Source: Clitoria ternatea | Lineage: Eukaryota > Streptophyta > Magnoliopsida > Fabales > Fabaceae | NCBI GenBank assembly: GCA_037962975.1 | Contig: CM075671.1 | Location: 12,137,001 to 12,201,000 of the forward strand | Direction: 5' to 3' | Length of the DNA: 64,000 nucleotides | Shown: piece after piece, positions 12,544 through 23,156 of the stretch | Position numbering within the stretch: position 1 is the first letter of the stretch | How the letters are laid out: every line of letters begins with the position of its first letter | The notes under the pieces: model-generated | Told to the model about the DNA's origin: nothing | Databases searched by the model: none | The model's input: the letters and a program-made list of their open reading frames with translations, nothing else | Program-made: the position numbers and the translations under genes

Positions 12544-15500
12544 TGTAACGTCCCGTGTAATTTTCCGAATAAATTTTTCGTATTTTCGAAAGATCATTTT
12601 AAAAATTATAAATTTAATTCAGAGTTTATATAACAATTAATAACAACGGAAAATTATCAAACATACTAGTCGTGAATAATTAAATCCAAGAAAATATTTA
12701 AGTAGCGGAAAACGATTGTGAAGATAATAGTACATGACATATTATATTTATTACAACCCATAAATTCAAGTTCAGGTAATAAAGCAAATAGACATCCATC
12801 ATGGCATCACTCTGCATTCTGCGTGTCATTCACTGTAAAAATTAATGTAAGAGTGAGACAGAATATAGAATAAATGTAAAATAGATAAAATTGCACAAAC
12901 ACAATCAACAATTCATAATGATATGATGAGTATGCCAAACAAGTCCATTAATAGATATATAATTAGTCAAATGATGTCATGCTGGATCCATTTGGTCTTG
13001 GTGGGAATACTGCAGTAAAAGTCTCATAGAGACACAAATAGGGCTTTAGCATATACCATGAATCCCTATACTTCATGGCGCTTAAGTACCGAAGTACACA
13101 ATATCATAAGTAGGACTTCTGCATAAACCATGAATCCCTACACTCCATGGCACACAACATAATAGGGCTTAACTCATCATAGAGTAACCCCCCACCAGGG
13201 TAGGCAATCATGGAACCCCTAAATTCCATGGTGCGTCCGAATGCTTATGATGCATGAATGCCTTTAATTCTTTTAACATACCATGATATCCACATTTCTA
13301 AAACCTCTTGGATACTACAAGTCCTCAAGGACACAATACACATAATAATTCACAAAATCATGGATTTACTGTCTCAATCACATATGTTAAAAACCACAAG
13401 CCATTCATGTATATATATATATATATATTAATTATATCATTCATACTTATTCACCATCACAATACACAAATTGTGTGATACTCATCAGTATTTATAATAA
13501 TTCATAATCACTCAAGAATTTAATAAATAACTTTTATCCATGGAAAAAAATATCATTTTCTTTCAAAATAGCCTTTTTAAGTGATTTTCAGCATCCCCAA
13601 CAGCAACATACATTAGCAAAACAGTCATAACATGGGCAAATCAACTACTTTTAAGGTGATTCCACTTTCTATAGTTCAATAATACAATTATCTACAACTT
13701 TCATGAAGAACACAGTTTCAGATTCTAATCAGAAATACTACTTATTCACGAAATACCATACTGCCTCAAGATAAGTTTTCCAAAATGTACACAGATTAGT
13801 ATTTAAAACGTATCTGGAATTGCAAACGTGATTTTGACATGAAACTAGTTTTAAATTAATCTTAATACAAATATCTACAATTTTCATGAAGATCATTAAT
13901 TCAAATTCTAAGCAGAAATACCATTTATCCACAAAATACAACACTGCCTTCAGGTGAGTTCTCAAAACGTACATATATTAGTATTTTCAACATTTTTAGA
14001 GCTACACAATTGATTTTAACATGAAACCAGTTCTAAAATACTCTTAACATAGTTATCTACAACTTTCATGAAGACACCAACAACTAATTCATACCACAAA
14101 ATTCCCAGTATTGAAGACAAGATTCGGATTTCCAAAATTCCAGAATTTCAGAATTTCAGCTTGCACATACATCAGTATTTTGAGCATAACTTGAGCTACA
14201 AAAATTATTTTGATGTGAAACCACTTTCTTAAAATCCACAACTTAATTATCTACAACTTTCATGAAGACATCCAAGGCTGATTATGCACGTACAGTTCCC
14301 AGTAAATCAATATATACACAAAACAAAGGATAAATCTTCCATACAAACATGCTGTAGTATTTTGGCTATAACTTTTGTTATACATATCCAAATCAGTTGA
14401 ATAAGGTATCAAAATTCACATAGGAAAAAGATCTACAACTTTCATGAAGAAGTCAGAGTCAAATTCATACATTTTCAGCTTCAAAATTAAGCAACAAGAT
14501 ACGAATTAAAGACTGGAATCCTAGAACAGCATACAACTCTACCCATTTCATAAATATTCACAACCCTGTCCCCTCTTACTTGGTTTGAAGACTTTTAGCT
14601 GATTGGAAAAGAGGTCTCCTGGCTGTCCTGGTTCTATTCGAAGGTCTTAAGGAAGAAGAAAAATGGTATACTGTAATGCTGTTTTCTCTTAAGAGTTTTT
14701 GAAGAGATATGGTTCTGTTTTAAAAAGCAAGGCAGTGGGGAACAAGCCCTTTGTGAGTGGGTCTGTTAGTGCCGTTAGTGGAGATAATGGAGGATTAATA
14801 ATAGAAGGTGGCTATCTTAGTGCTCATCTCTAGCCGTCCTACGTACTAGTGCGATTAGTGGGATTAAAAGATATTATAAATAATGCCTAAAAGACAAGAA
14901 AAGGGTCAAAAAGTTACTTCTGCACTTCAAAACTGACCAGAATTCCATTTCCAGGTCCGATTGAGCATCCGGTCTTGTACATCGGCTCAAAATCATCCGG
15001 TGTGTACATCTGTTCTAAGGAAAGCTGAGTTAACCATCCTTGAAGCCGTCCGGTGTTCATTAATGATAATCCGAACTAAATTCATCCGGTCTCACCTGAA
15101 CTGAAGTCAGCTGTGTGAGAGCAGTGTGGAGGGTGGTCTTGAGTGTGAGGGCGGTATGGAGTGAGGGCGGTATTGAATGTGAAGGGCGGTATCGAGTGTA
15201 TCTTAAGAGGTCCATGTTCTAAAAGATGTTCACGTTACTCCGCCAAGGCATTTGACCCCGTCAATGCTTATGACTCCGCCAGACGTGTGACCCCGCCTAA
15301 ATTTACTACTCCGCCAAGGCATTTGAATTCGTCAATGCTTATGACTCCGCCAAAACGTATGATCCCGCCTAAATTTACTACTCCGTCAAAGCATTTGACC
15401 CCGTCCAGGCTTATTACTCCGTCAAAATGTGTGACTCCGCCTAATCTTATTACTCCGCCAAGGCATGAGACTCCGTCTATGCCTATTACTCTGTTAAAAC

Positions 15501-16295
15501 GTGTGACCCCGTTTAAGCTCATTACTCCGCCAGGGTACGTGACTCCGCCCAAGCTTTACTTCGTCAAGGTACGTGACTCCGCCTAAGTTTTACTCCGCCA
15601 AGATACGTGACTCCGCCTAAGTTTTACTCTGCCAAGATACGTGACTCCGCCTAAGTTTTACTCTGTCAAGGTACGTGACTCCGCCAATAAAGAACAGTTC
15701 GAACATCATCCAACTAATCAGTAAGCAAGTAACAACGTCTAATAGCCAACAGTTTGGAAAACTATACCGTCCAGCAACCAGCAAGACGTCACTCAGTCTT
15801 GTGGACAATTAGTAAGCTTTCCACTTAGGAAAACCGTACTCTTTTATTGTTATCTTCTTTTCTTGGACGGACTCAATTCCGGTCTTGAATATCGGTTCAA
15901 AGTCATCCGTCCTACAGCTCATTTGGTAAAGTGTTGATCCGGTGTGCAACATAAAAGACAATCCTATCCACACCGGTTGTCCGGTGTGATGTGGCATTTA
16001 CTGTCATCCGTTCTTCCCCTTTTGAAACCTTGAGGTCGTCCTAACCTTGGAGGTCAGAACGGATAAGAATGTTTCTTCCAATTTCACTCAATTTACTCCT
16101 CTACCTTCAATCTTTCATTCGGAAATTGGATCTTATCAAAATAGATCTATGTAATTTCTATAATTATACCCAAAATGAAATTTTTGGGGTATTATAAACC
16201 ATTCATAAAGTGTTTTTATTCATTAATAAACACTTACAAGCCTTCCATGCTTCATAAATTACAAATAGAGCTATTATTAAAAGCAGGATGTTACA
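12544..16295 (-). repeat. Element C 5' LTR (right copy)
   Basis: 3752 bases, nearly identical to 4036-7782. It carries the same ~185-bp repeats (about 13689-14450) and the same CTCCGCC minisatellite (about 15236-15690). The right end GGATGTTACA is followed at once by the duplicated GGACA. Relative to the left copy it has five extra bases (AGCCC) near 14745. As the 5' LTR it would carry the element's promoter, but I could not place a TATA box with confidence. Confidence 0.95.
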
Positions 16296-16300
16296 GGACA
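16296..16300. repeat. Target-site duplication, right copy (GGACA)
   Basis: Second copy of the five target bases duplicated when element C inserted into the pol gene of element A. See 4031-4035. Confidence 0.97.
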
Positions 16301-17498
16301 GCTACCTACGGATGAGAAGGAAAAGACAAGGATAAGGAGGGAATTACCATACTTCACTATGATCGATGGTAATCTTTACAGAAGGGCGCTCTCCGTGCCC
16401 TATTTGATTTGTCTCAAAGAGAATGAGGTGCAAGACGTAATGGAAGAAGTGCATGAAGGACAATGTGGACACCACGCCGGAGGAAGAAGCTTAATGCGAA
16501 AAATCCTCAGGGCCGGATACTGGTGGCCCACGATGAAGCAAGACTCCATTGACTTCGTCAAAAAATGCGACGCTTGCCAAAAATTCTCTAATCTTCACCA
16601 CACATCGGTGGAAGAACTCTTCACATCCGCTGTTCCATGGCCCTTCTACCAATGGGGATTGGATATTCTGGGCCCCTTTCCAACTGCTCCTGGGGGCATC
16701 AAATATCTCATTGTAGGGGTCGATTATTTCACTAAGTGGATTGAAGCAGAGCCGGTGGTACATATTACTTCAGCCCGAACTCGTTGTTTCATGTATGAAA
16801 ACATTATAACACGATTCGGGGTCCCAGCACGGGTTGTCACAGATAATGGCACCCAATTCACAGATAGAAAATTCACAGATTTACTCGAAGGGTTAGGAAT
16901 AATCCAAATATTCTCATCCGTCGAACATCCCCAAACCAACGGCCAAGCTGAAGTGGCCAACAGGGAGGTGCTGAAAGGACTAAAGAAACGCCTTGGTGAA
17001 GCCAAGGGCGGATGGACGGACCAGTTGTGTCACGTCTTATGGGCATATCGGACAACGCCCCATTCTTCCACCAATGAATCCCCATACCGCCTGACATATG
17101 GGGTAGAGGCAATGATACCCGTGGAATTGCAAATTGCTTCCACTAGGGTCAAATACTTCTCTGAAGAAAACAATAACGCTAACTTGGCGTCAGAAATGGA
17201 TGTCATACAAGAACTCAGAGAATATGCATTCATCAGAGATCAGGCTATCAAAGCCAAAGTTGCTCTCTGATACAACAAACGAGTCCAATCAAGGACTTTC
17301 AACATCGGAGATTTGGTTTTGAGGAAAGCAAGTGTAGGGAATAAATTTGCTCATCAAGGCAAATTAGCCCCAAACTGGGAAGGCCCATACAGGGTATCCG
17401 AGGTTGCTGGCAAAGGCTCTTACCACCTTGAGAACCTTGATGGCACTCCAATCCGAAATAAGTGGAACACCCAAAACTTACGCATCTATTATAGCTAG
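16296..17498 (+). pseudogene. Element A integrase (continuation of pol)
   Basis: Integrase would insert the element cDNA into the host genome. The HHCC zinc finger runs from HEGQCGHHAGG to CDACQKF (about 16450-16583). The DDE core shows the first Asp in WGLDILGPFP, the second in RVVTDNGTQFT and the Glu in TNGQAEVANREVLKGL (about 16650-16985). TGA at 17268-17270 replaces an expected CGA Arg codon before YNKRVQSRTFNIGD. The frame then continues to a natural-looking end at TAG 17496-17498. Phase is preserved across the element C insertion. Confidence 0.92.
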
Positions 17499-17678
17499 CT
17501 GCTGGAACGATATATACTCTCATATCCTCATTTTAAACTGAATACTGGACAAATTATTTTCCCAGCTACGCTTTCATTGTAATTCTTATTTTTGATTTAA
17601 TAAGAACCTCTCACAATAATTTAACTCTTTCGAGTTTTTTCTTATGCTGTGATTTTCAGTTTATCCAGCGTACAGAAG

Positions 17679-17821
17679 CATATTCAGGACGGATGATCTC
17701 AACTACCTATTTTGTAGTTGACGATGTAACTCCTCGAATATGTGCAGCGTACAAGAGCATACTCAGGACAGATGATCTCAATTACCCATTCTGTAATTGA
17801 CGATGTAACTCCTCGAGTATG
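17679..17821 (+). repeat. Two tandem 64-bp hairpin repeats
   Basis: Copies at 17679-17742 and 17758-17821 (period 79). Each folds as nested stems. The outer arms are CATATTC-AGGA with TCCTCGAATATG in copy 1 and CATACTC-AGGA with TCCTCGAGTATG in copy 2. The inner arms are CAACTAC/GTAGTTG in copy 1 and CAATTAC/GTAATTG in copy 2. Differences on one arm are matched on the other. The invariant core is GGACRGATGATCTC ... GACGATGTAACTCCT. Related 54-bp copies occur at 22444-23156. Confidence 0.85.
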
Positions 17822-17837
17822 TGTAAGAAACTGAAGG

Positions 17838-18290
17838 CTCGGATTGTAGGATTAAACCGAACTCTGGGTACGGTTAGTAAGTTTGGCTGAACACCGGTGA
17901 AGACCTGGGCTGTAGGATTAAACCGAACCTCAGAAATGGGTTGTAGGATTGAACCGAACCCCATTCTAAGAACGGTAAAAGGGTAGAACCCAACACCGTA
18001 TTGAAGGCTTGGGCGCAGTAAGCTGGTTCTTCTTCAAGACCACGCTGAACCCCAAGTCACGGGCGCAGTAGGTTCAGGATTAGCCCTGATCTGAACCCCG
18101 TGTTGAAGGCTCGGATTGTAGGATTAAACCGAACTCTGAGTACGACTAGTAGGATTGACCAAACGTCGGTGAAGAATCGTCATTGGGTAAAACCAAAGAC
18201 CGATTGAAGAACGGTTAGTAGGATTAAACCGAACGCCAAATATGACATGGATTGTAGGATCAAACCGAACTCCAAACACAACAAGTAAGT
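17838..18290 (+). repeat. Degenerate field of TTGTAGGATTAAACCGAAC repeats
   Basis: Motifs close to TTGTAGGATTAAACCGAAC (also AGTAGGATTAAACCGAAC and TTGTAGGATCAAACCGAAC) recur at least six times between about 17838 and 18270, irregularly spaced and interleaved with GAAGGCTYGG and GGGCGCAGTA motifs. There is no open reading frame. It belongs to the noncoding part of element A. Confidence 0.7.
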
Positions 18291-19156
18291 TATAATGAAC
18301 TCCAAATTAATACTCTCTTTTGAAGTTCTTTATTTGGAAGTTTTATAGCTTTAAATTCTGAGTCATCAATTCTTCAATTGAAACCTGACTCATAAACTCC
18401 AACCCAAAAATAATTCATTCGGGTACGCCACAATCTGAGGCATTTTCACCCGAAACCTTTCAGTCGGAAATATTTATATTCGCAATCATCAAATAGAGGA
18501 ATTTCTACTCGAAATCCTCACTCTTAAAAACTCTCACGTGAAAGCATCACTCAGAGTTTGCTCAAAGTACTGATCACCCAATAATACTAGGGGACAGTAT
18601 CAACAGTTTAACGAATATCTTGAGGAATGAACTCTTAGTGAAACGTTTTCACAATTATTTCCCCTCAGGATTAGCATTACAAGCCGTTCCCATGACAATA
18701 ACATGTTCACTCACAACGGCGGTCCCTATTATGATATTTACGACCAAAAGGCCTGACTTTTAAGAAGCAAGACATCTTTTACCAGGCTTTTATACCAAAT
18801 TATTCATACTTGACAAAAGGAACCCTATCTTTTTTGTCAAACCAAGTCTTTGGCTATCAAAATGCCTATGCATGAGAACGATAGTTACACGTCTCTATCC
18901 GTTCTTCATCTTGCATGTAAAAATCCAGAATGAAGGTTCTACGTTCATACCCGATCTTCACTACTTAAGTCCGGAATGATTCAATACACATGCAATCCCT
19001 CTATTAAAGCTGTTTTCTACTAAACAAGTATATAAAGGCAAATAGCTCTTTTATTGATCAAATGGAAATTACATGAAGAAATTCGTTTAGTAATCCGGAG
19101 CTGATCCCGGAACACAGCGAATTTGAATCAATAAAAAAGAAAAGACAGGGAAGGCA
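18291..19156. other. Noncoding stretch of element A
   Basis: AT-rich sequence between the repeat field and the end of the antisense ORF. A purine-rich ACTAGGGGACAGTATC near 18585-18600 resembles CTAGGGGGCTAGTAG near 22367, suggesting the two modules share this part too. I see no gene here. Confidence 0.5.
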
Positions 19157-21719
19157 TTAGTTCTTCTGACTTATATCTCCTTCCTTCCCTTTGCCTTTAT
19201 CTCCGGTCTTGCCTTCATCAACGCTAGAGCTTGTTCCTGTACTTCTGAGCTTCAGGAGAGAAGGTCCCATTGATTGGCCTTCAGGTAAAGGAGCGAACTC
19301 GTATGGCGTGTCAGGCGGACTCTCATGTCGGCCTTTAAAAATGGCCACCAGTTTCCCTTGGTGAAACTCATAGAACGGATCCATGCCGTTCAAATTAAGT
19401 GTCACCTTGGGATTCCGGTATTGAACCTAACGAACTGCCAACCCGAAAGACTCCTTGACTGCTTGATCACACATATTTACAGCTTCAGCCAATTCTGCTT
19501 TTAGGGTTTTGACTTCGTCAGTCGAATCCGCCAACTTTAAAAGCAGCTCCTTCTCCTTACACGACCAATCTTCTGCTCCTTGAGAAAAGACAATCTTGGC
19601 TTCCTTAAGCTCCTCTCCTAGCTTTGAAGAGCGTTCCTTCTCCGTACAAAGACTGGAATGGAGGTCGGAATTGATTTTCTTCTGATCAAGTACTTGGACC
19701 TCCAGCTCCTTGGCAAGATACTTCAGTCTGGCAATTTCCTCATCCTTCTTATATCCTTCCTCTTTGGAAGCCTCTAATCTACTTTCTAAACGGAGGATGT
19801 TTGCCTTATCTTTAGCAGCAGTAATGCTAAGATCGTTAACCTTGCCAACCAATGAACTGAGCCTCTCATTGTCTTCTGAAAGCTTGCGAACCGACCTCAG
19901 AAGCCCGGATAATTCTGCCAAATGTTTCTGTCTGGCATCACAAGCTTTAGTTACTTCTCCGCTCTCCAATGAAGGCCTCAGCTTGTACGGAGATTCAGGA
20001 ACACTCTCAGGAATAGAACCCTCATATACAAGGTATTGAGTAAGACCGGAATTACCTTCAGGAGGGCTCTTAGGTGCAAAGTAAGTTGTTATTGGTTTTG
20101 CACCAAAAGTAATCACGTTGTCAGGGGCATCCGGAGTGTGCCCTTCCACCTTTTTTCCTTTAGAAGGCTCCGGATCAGCAGCCCCTTTCGAAGTTTTTGG
20201 TTTCTTGGGAGAAGGTTGAGGATCTGAGGTCTTGGAGGAATCACGCTTTGCCCTTTTCTTTCTTTCTCCGACCTTCACAACCGCAAGGGGATTCTCGGAC
20301 CCGCCCTCAAGCAAGGGGATATCGTCACCAGCAGACGAAGTCAAAATTATAGTCTCAGTAGTAGCCTTCTTTGAATTCCGTTTTGCCTGAATGTCGTTCT
20401 CAGCCACAACGGAATTCTCTCCTGCTTTGAGTCCTTTCAGCTTATTCATCTCTGACGACTTGGTCTCGATTTCAACTGCAAAACCAAATAACACAATTAG
20501 AGATCAAGGATTTCAAGGCGTGATATAATAAAGCATGAAAAATGACAGGAAAATTACGTAAATATTCCTCGCGGGTAGACTTCGATCCTAGTAAACGCCT
20601 GCAGGAGAAAAATTGGTGCGAGGCGGTGTAGGATTGAAGAGCGGAAAGAACAGAAACCGAAGATGCGCTCAATTCATCTTCCTCAGTGTAGTACGCCTGG
20701 GAGGTTAATAAGAAATGCTCATGCGTCCAGGCCATTGGGAATTTCGGAATCCCATCTTCGGTTAACCAAAAAACTGGTTCGTCAGGGTGGACGCTGATCT
20801 TCGTAAAGTAAGCTTTGAATGAATGACCATCAACTTTGGCGGAGTCAGTGTACGCCTCAAAGTTGATAATCTTGGAAAGAGTCCGGAGGGATATCAAGCT
20901 CACTCCCCCCTTCTCCTTGTTCACACGGCGGACCACTTGGGAGAAGTAGAAGAGCATAGCCACCGTTGGTTTAAAGTTGAAGTGCTCCCCAAGCACTTCA
21001 AGAGAGCGGACCAACCCCCATCCGTTGGGGTGAAGCTGCGAAGGGGCGCAGTCCAAGAATCTCAGAACCCCCATCTGAAACTTTGTGAGGGGAAAATGCA
21101 CGCCTAGATTCAGAAACAGAAAGTCATACATATATATGGACCTTTCGTCCGGTGTATGACATATCCGATCTGATGGAAGCGGAGCTAACACCAAAAAGCA
21201 CCGTTTGTACTTATCCTTCTTAAAAACTGTAAAACGCGGTTCCAGTTCTGCTCCGTCCTCCCGAGCCCGGACGGATGGTGTTTCACGGAATTCCTCAGCC
21301 ACCCAGCTGAATGGGCGTTTCTGTTGGAATTTCACCCAATCGATCCGGTGTGCGACTACATTGCACAGTCCAGAAGCTGTCTTCATTATATACTGCTGAG
21401 AGGGTGCTTCCCCACCGGATGTTCTTCCCCCAGTGGTCTTCTTCACCGCCATTGTAAAAGCTTTCACGCTGCGGTAAAAATCCACATCGTCAGAGAGATA
21501 CAAATCAGCACTCTCAGCACTCTCACTAGAGGAGGATTCCGAGGAGGGTATTATCACCCTTCGCCTTTGATATGGCGACGCCTCCCTCTCTGGGTATTGT
21601 GGCTTCGATTGGAAGATCACTGGGATCCTCCCACCACGAACTGTAGGGTTTCGAGTTAAAGCCCTTCCTCCTCTTCCTCTAGGGCTAACACCACTGAAGC
21701 TAAAACCTTTCCTAGACAT
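19157..21719 (-). pseudogene. Antisense ORF of element A, 'Transposase_28' gypsy-type protein with coiled coil
   Basis: A two-exon ORF opposite to gag-pol. Exon 1 is 21719-20558 and exon 2 starts at 20475; joining them keeps phase and gives 736 codons to a TAG at 19427-19429. Exon 1 has a basic, Ser-rich N-terminus, then VHFPLTKFQMGVLRFL and QLHPNGWGL (residues about 207-235), characteristic of the plant 'putative gypsy type transposon' domain (Pfam Transposase_28, by recall). Exon 2 is Lys/Glu-rich with a long heptad-like coiled coil. Past the TAG the same frame stays open to 19157 and encodes GMDPFYEFHQGKL and PLPEGQSMGP, also conserved in the copy at 23566-24699. Antisense extra ORFs are known in Tat elements; the function is unknown. 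Possibly translatable as far as the TAG. Confidence 0.8.
20476..20557 (-). other. Predicted 82-bp intron in the antisense ORF
   Basis: On the - strand the sequence reads TTTAC|GTAATTTTCC ... GGTTTTGCAG|TTGAAATCG. The donor and acceptor are canonical, a pyrimidine/T-rich tract precedes the AG, and removal joins a 387-codon exon 1 plus one base to exon 2 in phase. Without splicing, exon 1 stops shortly after entering the intron. A retroelement genome that is reverse transcribed from the sense strand would keep such an antisense intron. Confidence 0.75.
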
Positions 21720-22122
21720 TTACAGAAATTGAAACAAGACACAAAAAATGGAAGGAGAATGGTTACCTAAGGATGAAGGAGGATAGTGAATTAAAATTCA
21801 CAGAGGCAAACACGAAAATCTTCTCGAAACTTTTGCAGAGGTTCGTCGAGGGAGCAAGAAGAAGTGATTACTAGAATTGCCAAATATGCCTTTTTCAGGG
21901 CATGAAAACTCTCAAATACCGATTCAAGCAACCTGTCGTTTACTCTCAAACGACTCTCCGTTTAATGAATCAAAATCGTCGTTTTTAACCCAAAGGCACG
22001 AAAATGCCATCGTTTCGTCACAAAGCCTTCTAAATGGGCCTATTAAATCCAAATCCTAGGCCCACCAAGTTCCTGTGTGACGGTTATTAAGACATGCGCA
22101 TTTAACTCAATAATGGCTCGCC
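21720..22122. other. Noncoding stretch upstream of the antisense ORF
   Basis: AT-rich sequence that would be the 5' leader or promoter of the antisense ORF on the - strand. No clear TATA box was seen close to its ATG on that strand. There is no gene on either strand, and the short open frame at 21877-22059 has no support. Confidence 0.45.
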
Positions 22123-22197
22123 CACGTGAGTAAAGGCATTAAATGTCCAATCATGAGAAATGTGGCCACCATTACCCGAATACCAAGGGTTATAAAA
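22123..22197 (+). promoter_or_regulatory. Promoter-like block: G-box, CCAAT, TATA
   Basis: On the + strand a CACGTG G-box (22123-22128), CCAAT (22147-22151) and TATAAAA (22191-22197) occur in order within 75 bases. A start site would fall near 22220-22230. It could be the U3 promoter of the element A 3' LTR or of the following module's 5' LTR. The TTATAA core also reads on the - strand, so a bidirectional role for the antisense ORF is possible. LTR borders could not be found. Confidence 0.45.
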
Positions 22198-22443
22198 TTC
22201 GATAAACTTCTGAGATTCTCATTACTCTAATCCGCCCTCAAGCGTTTCACCACAACGGAACCTTGTTCTCAGAGCGGATATTGACACACCAGTACAATTC
22301 TGAAATTCAGACGTACTACGATCGATATAGCTCATATGAGCAAATCTACTAATTCCTCACATCAGCTAGGGGGCTAGTAGAGTACTACTGATATCTGATT
22401 TCGGATACGAAAATTGAGCACTCCTACGATTGGAAAAATGTCT

Positions 22444-23156
22444 CCAGGACGGATGATCTCAATCACCTATTCTGTGATTCGATGATGTAACTCCTGGTAC
22501 GGACAATTCCAATCATCACTCCAGGACGGATGATCTCAATCACCTATTCTGTGATTCGATGATGTAACTCCTGGTACGAACAATTCCCATCATTATTCTT
22601 ATGATGGAAGCTTTTGAAAATTGAGAAGCATTCACACAATCCGTACTCCTAGAAGCATTCACACAATCCGTACTCCTACGATTGAAAAAAATGTCTCTAG
22701 GACGGATTATCTCAATCACTTAATCTGTGATCTGACGATGTAACTCTTGGCGTTGTGTACTTTTCCAGAACGGATAATCTCAATCACTCATTATGTGATC
22801 TGACGATGTAACTCCTGACGTTGTGTACTTGTCTAGGACGAATGATCTCAATCACTTATTCTGTGATCTGACGATGTAACTCCTGGCGCCGTACACATCC
22901 CAAGGACGGATGATCTCAATCACCTATTATGTGATCTGACGATATAACTCCTGGTGCCGTACACATCCCCAAGACGGACGATCTCAATCACCTATAAAGT
23001 GATTCGATGATGTAACTCCTGATACAAACAATCCCCATCATCATTTTTATGATGGAAGATTTTGAAAGTTAATCCGCACTTTCGCTCTCAAGTGGTATTT
23101 TCCCAGGACGGATACTCTTTATCACCTATTCTGTGGTACAATGACGTAACTCCTGG
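22444..23156 (+). repeat. Eight dispersed-tandem 54-bp hairpin repeats
   Basis: Copies at about 22444-22497, 22521-22574, 22697-22750, 22765-22818, 22833-22886, 22900-22954, 22969-23022 and 23103-23156. The consensus has outer arms CCAGGA/TCCTGG, an invariant GGACGGATGATCTC, inner arms AATCAC/GTGATT around a 7-base loop and GATGATGTAACTCC. Some copies have GTGATCTGACGATG instead of GTGATTCGATGATG. It is the same family as 17679-17821. Between copies lie CCATCAT/ATGATGG hairpins near 22587, 23035 and 23170. Confidence 0.85.
22624..22677. repeat. Perfect 27-bp tandem duplication
   Basis: AGAAGCATTCACACAATCCG followed by TACTCCT occurs twice back to back (22624-22650 and 22651-22677) between hairpin copies 2 and 3. 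This is a recent local slippage or duplication event within the repeat field. Confidence 0.9.

Larger units (their letters stand above)
4036..16295 (-). mobile_element. Element C, complete chromovirus-type Ty3/gypsy element inserted in element A
   Basis: Full-length LTR retrotransposon of 12,260 bases on the - strand: two ~3.75 kb LTRs, primer-binding site, one gag-pol frame, polypurine tract and 5-bp duplication GGACA. Very long LTRs, an initiator-Met primer site and a C-terminal chromodomain-like tail fit the Tekay/Del clade of chromoviruses. By eye the LTRs differ at roughly forty positions (about 1%) plus a 5-base indel and TA-run length, so the insertion is fairly recent. Four nonsense codons make it non-autonomous as it stands. 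Confidence 0.95.
17499..22250 (+). mobile_element. Element A, long 3' region after pol
   Basis: Typical of Retand-type Tat elements, a long region separates integrase from the 3' LTR. Here it holds hairpin repeats (17679-17821), a degenerate repeat field (about 17838-18290), an AT-rich stretch and a spliced ORF on the opposite strand. I could not define the 3' LTR. A promoter-like block at 22123-22197 is a candidate for its U3, so the right limit is approximate. Confidence 0.6.

Noticed and set aside
17679..23156. C/D-box snoRNA genes (GATGAT ... CTGA inside a terminal stem)
   Set aside because: Spacing is too short, the C box is not RTGATGA, and several copies lack CTGA. The fixed strands and stems fit a repeat hairpin better.
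22444..23156. CRISPR array
   Set aside because: Repeats differ from each other, spacing is irregular, and this is plant nuclear DNA with no cas genes.
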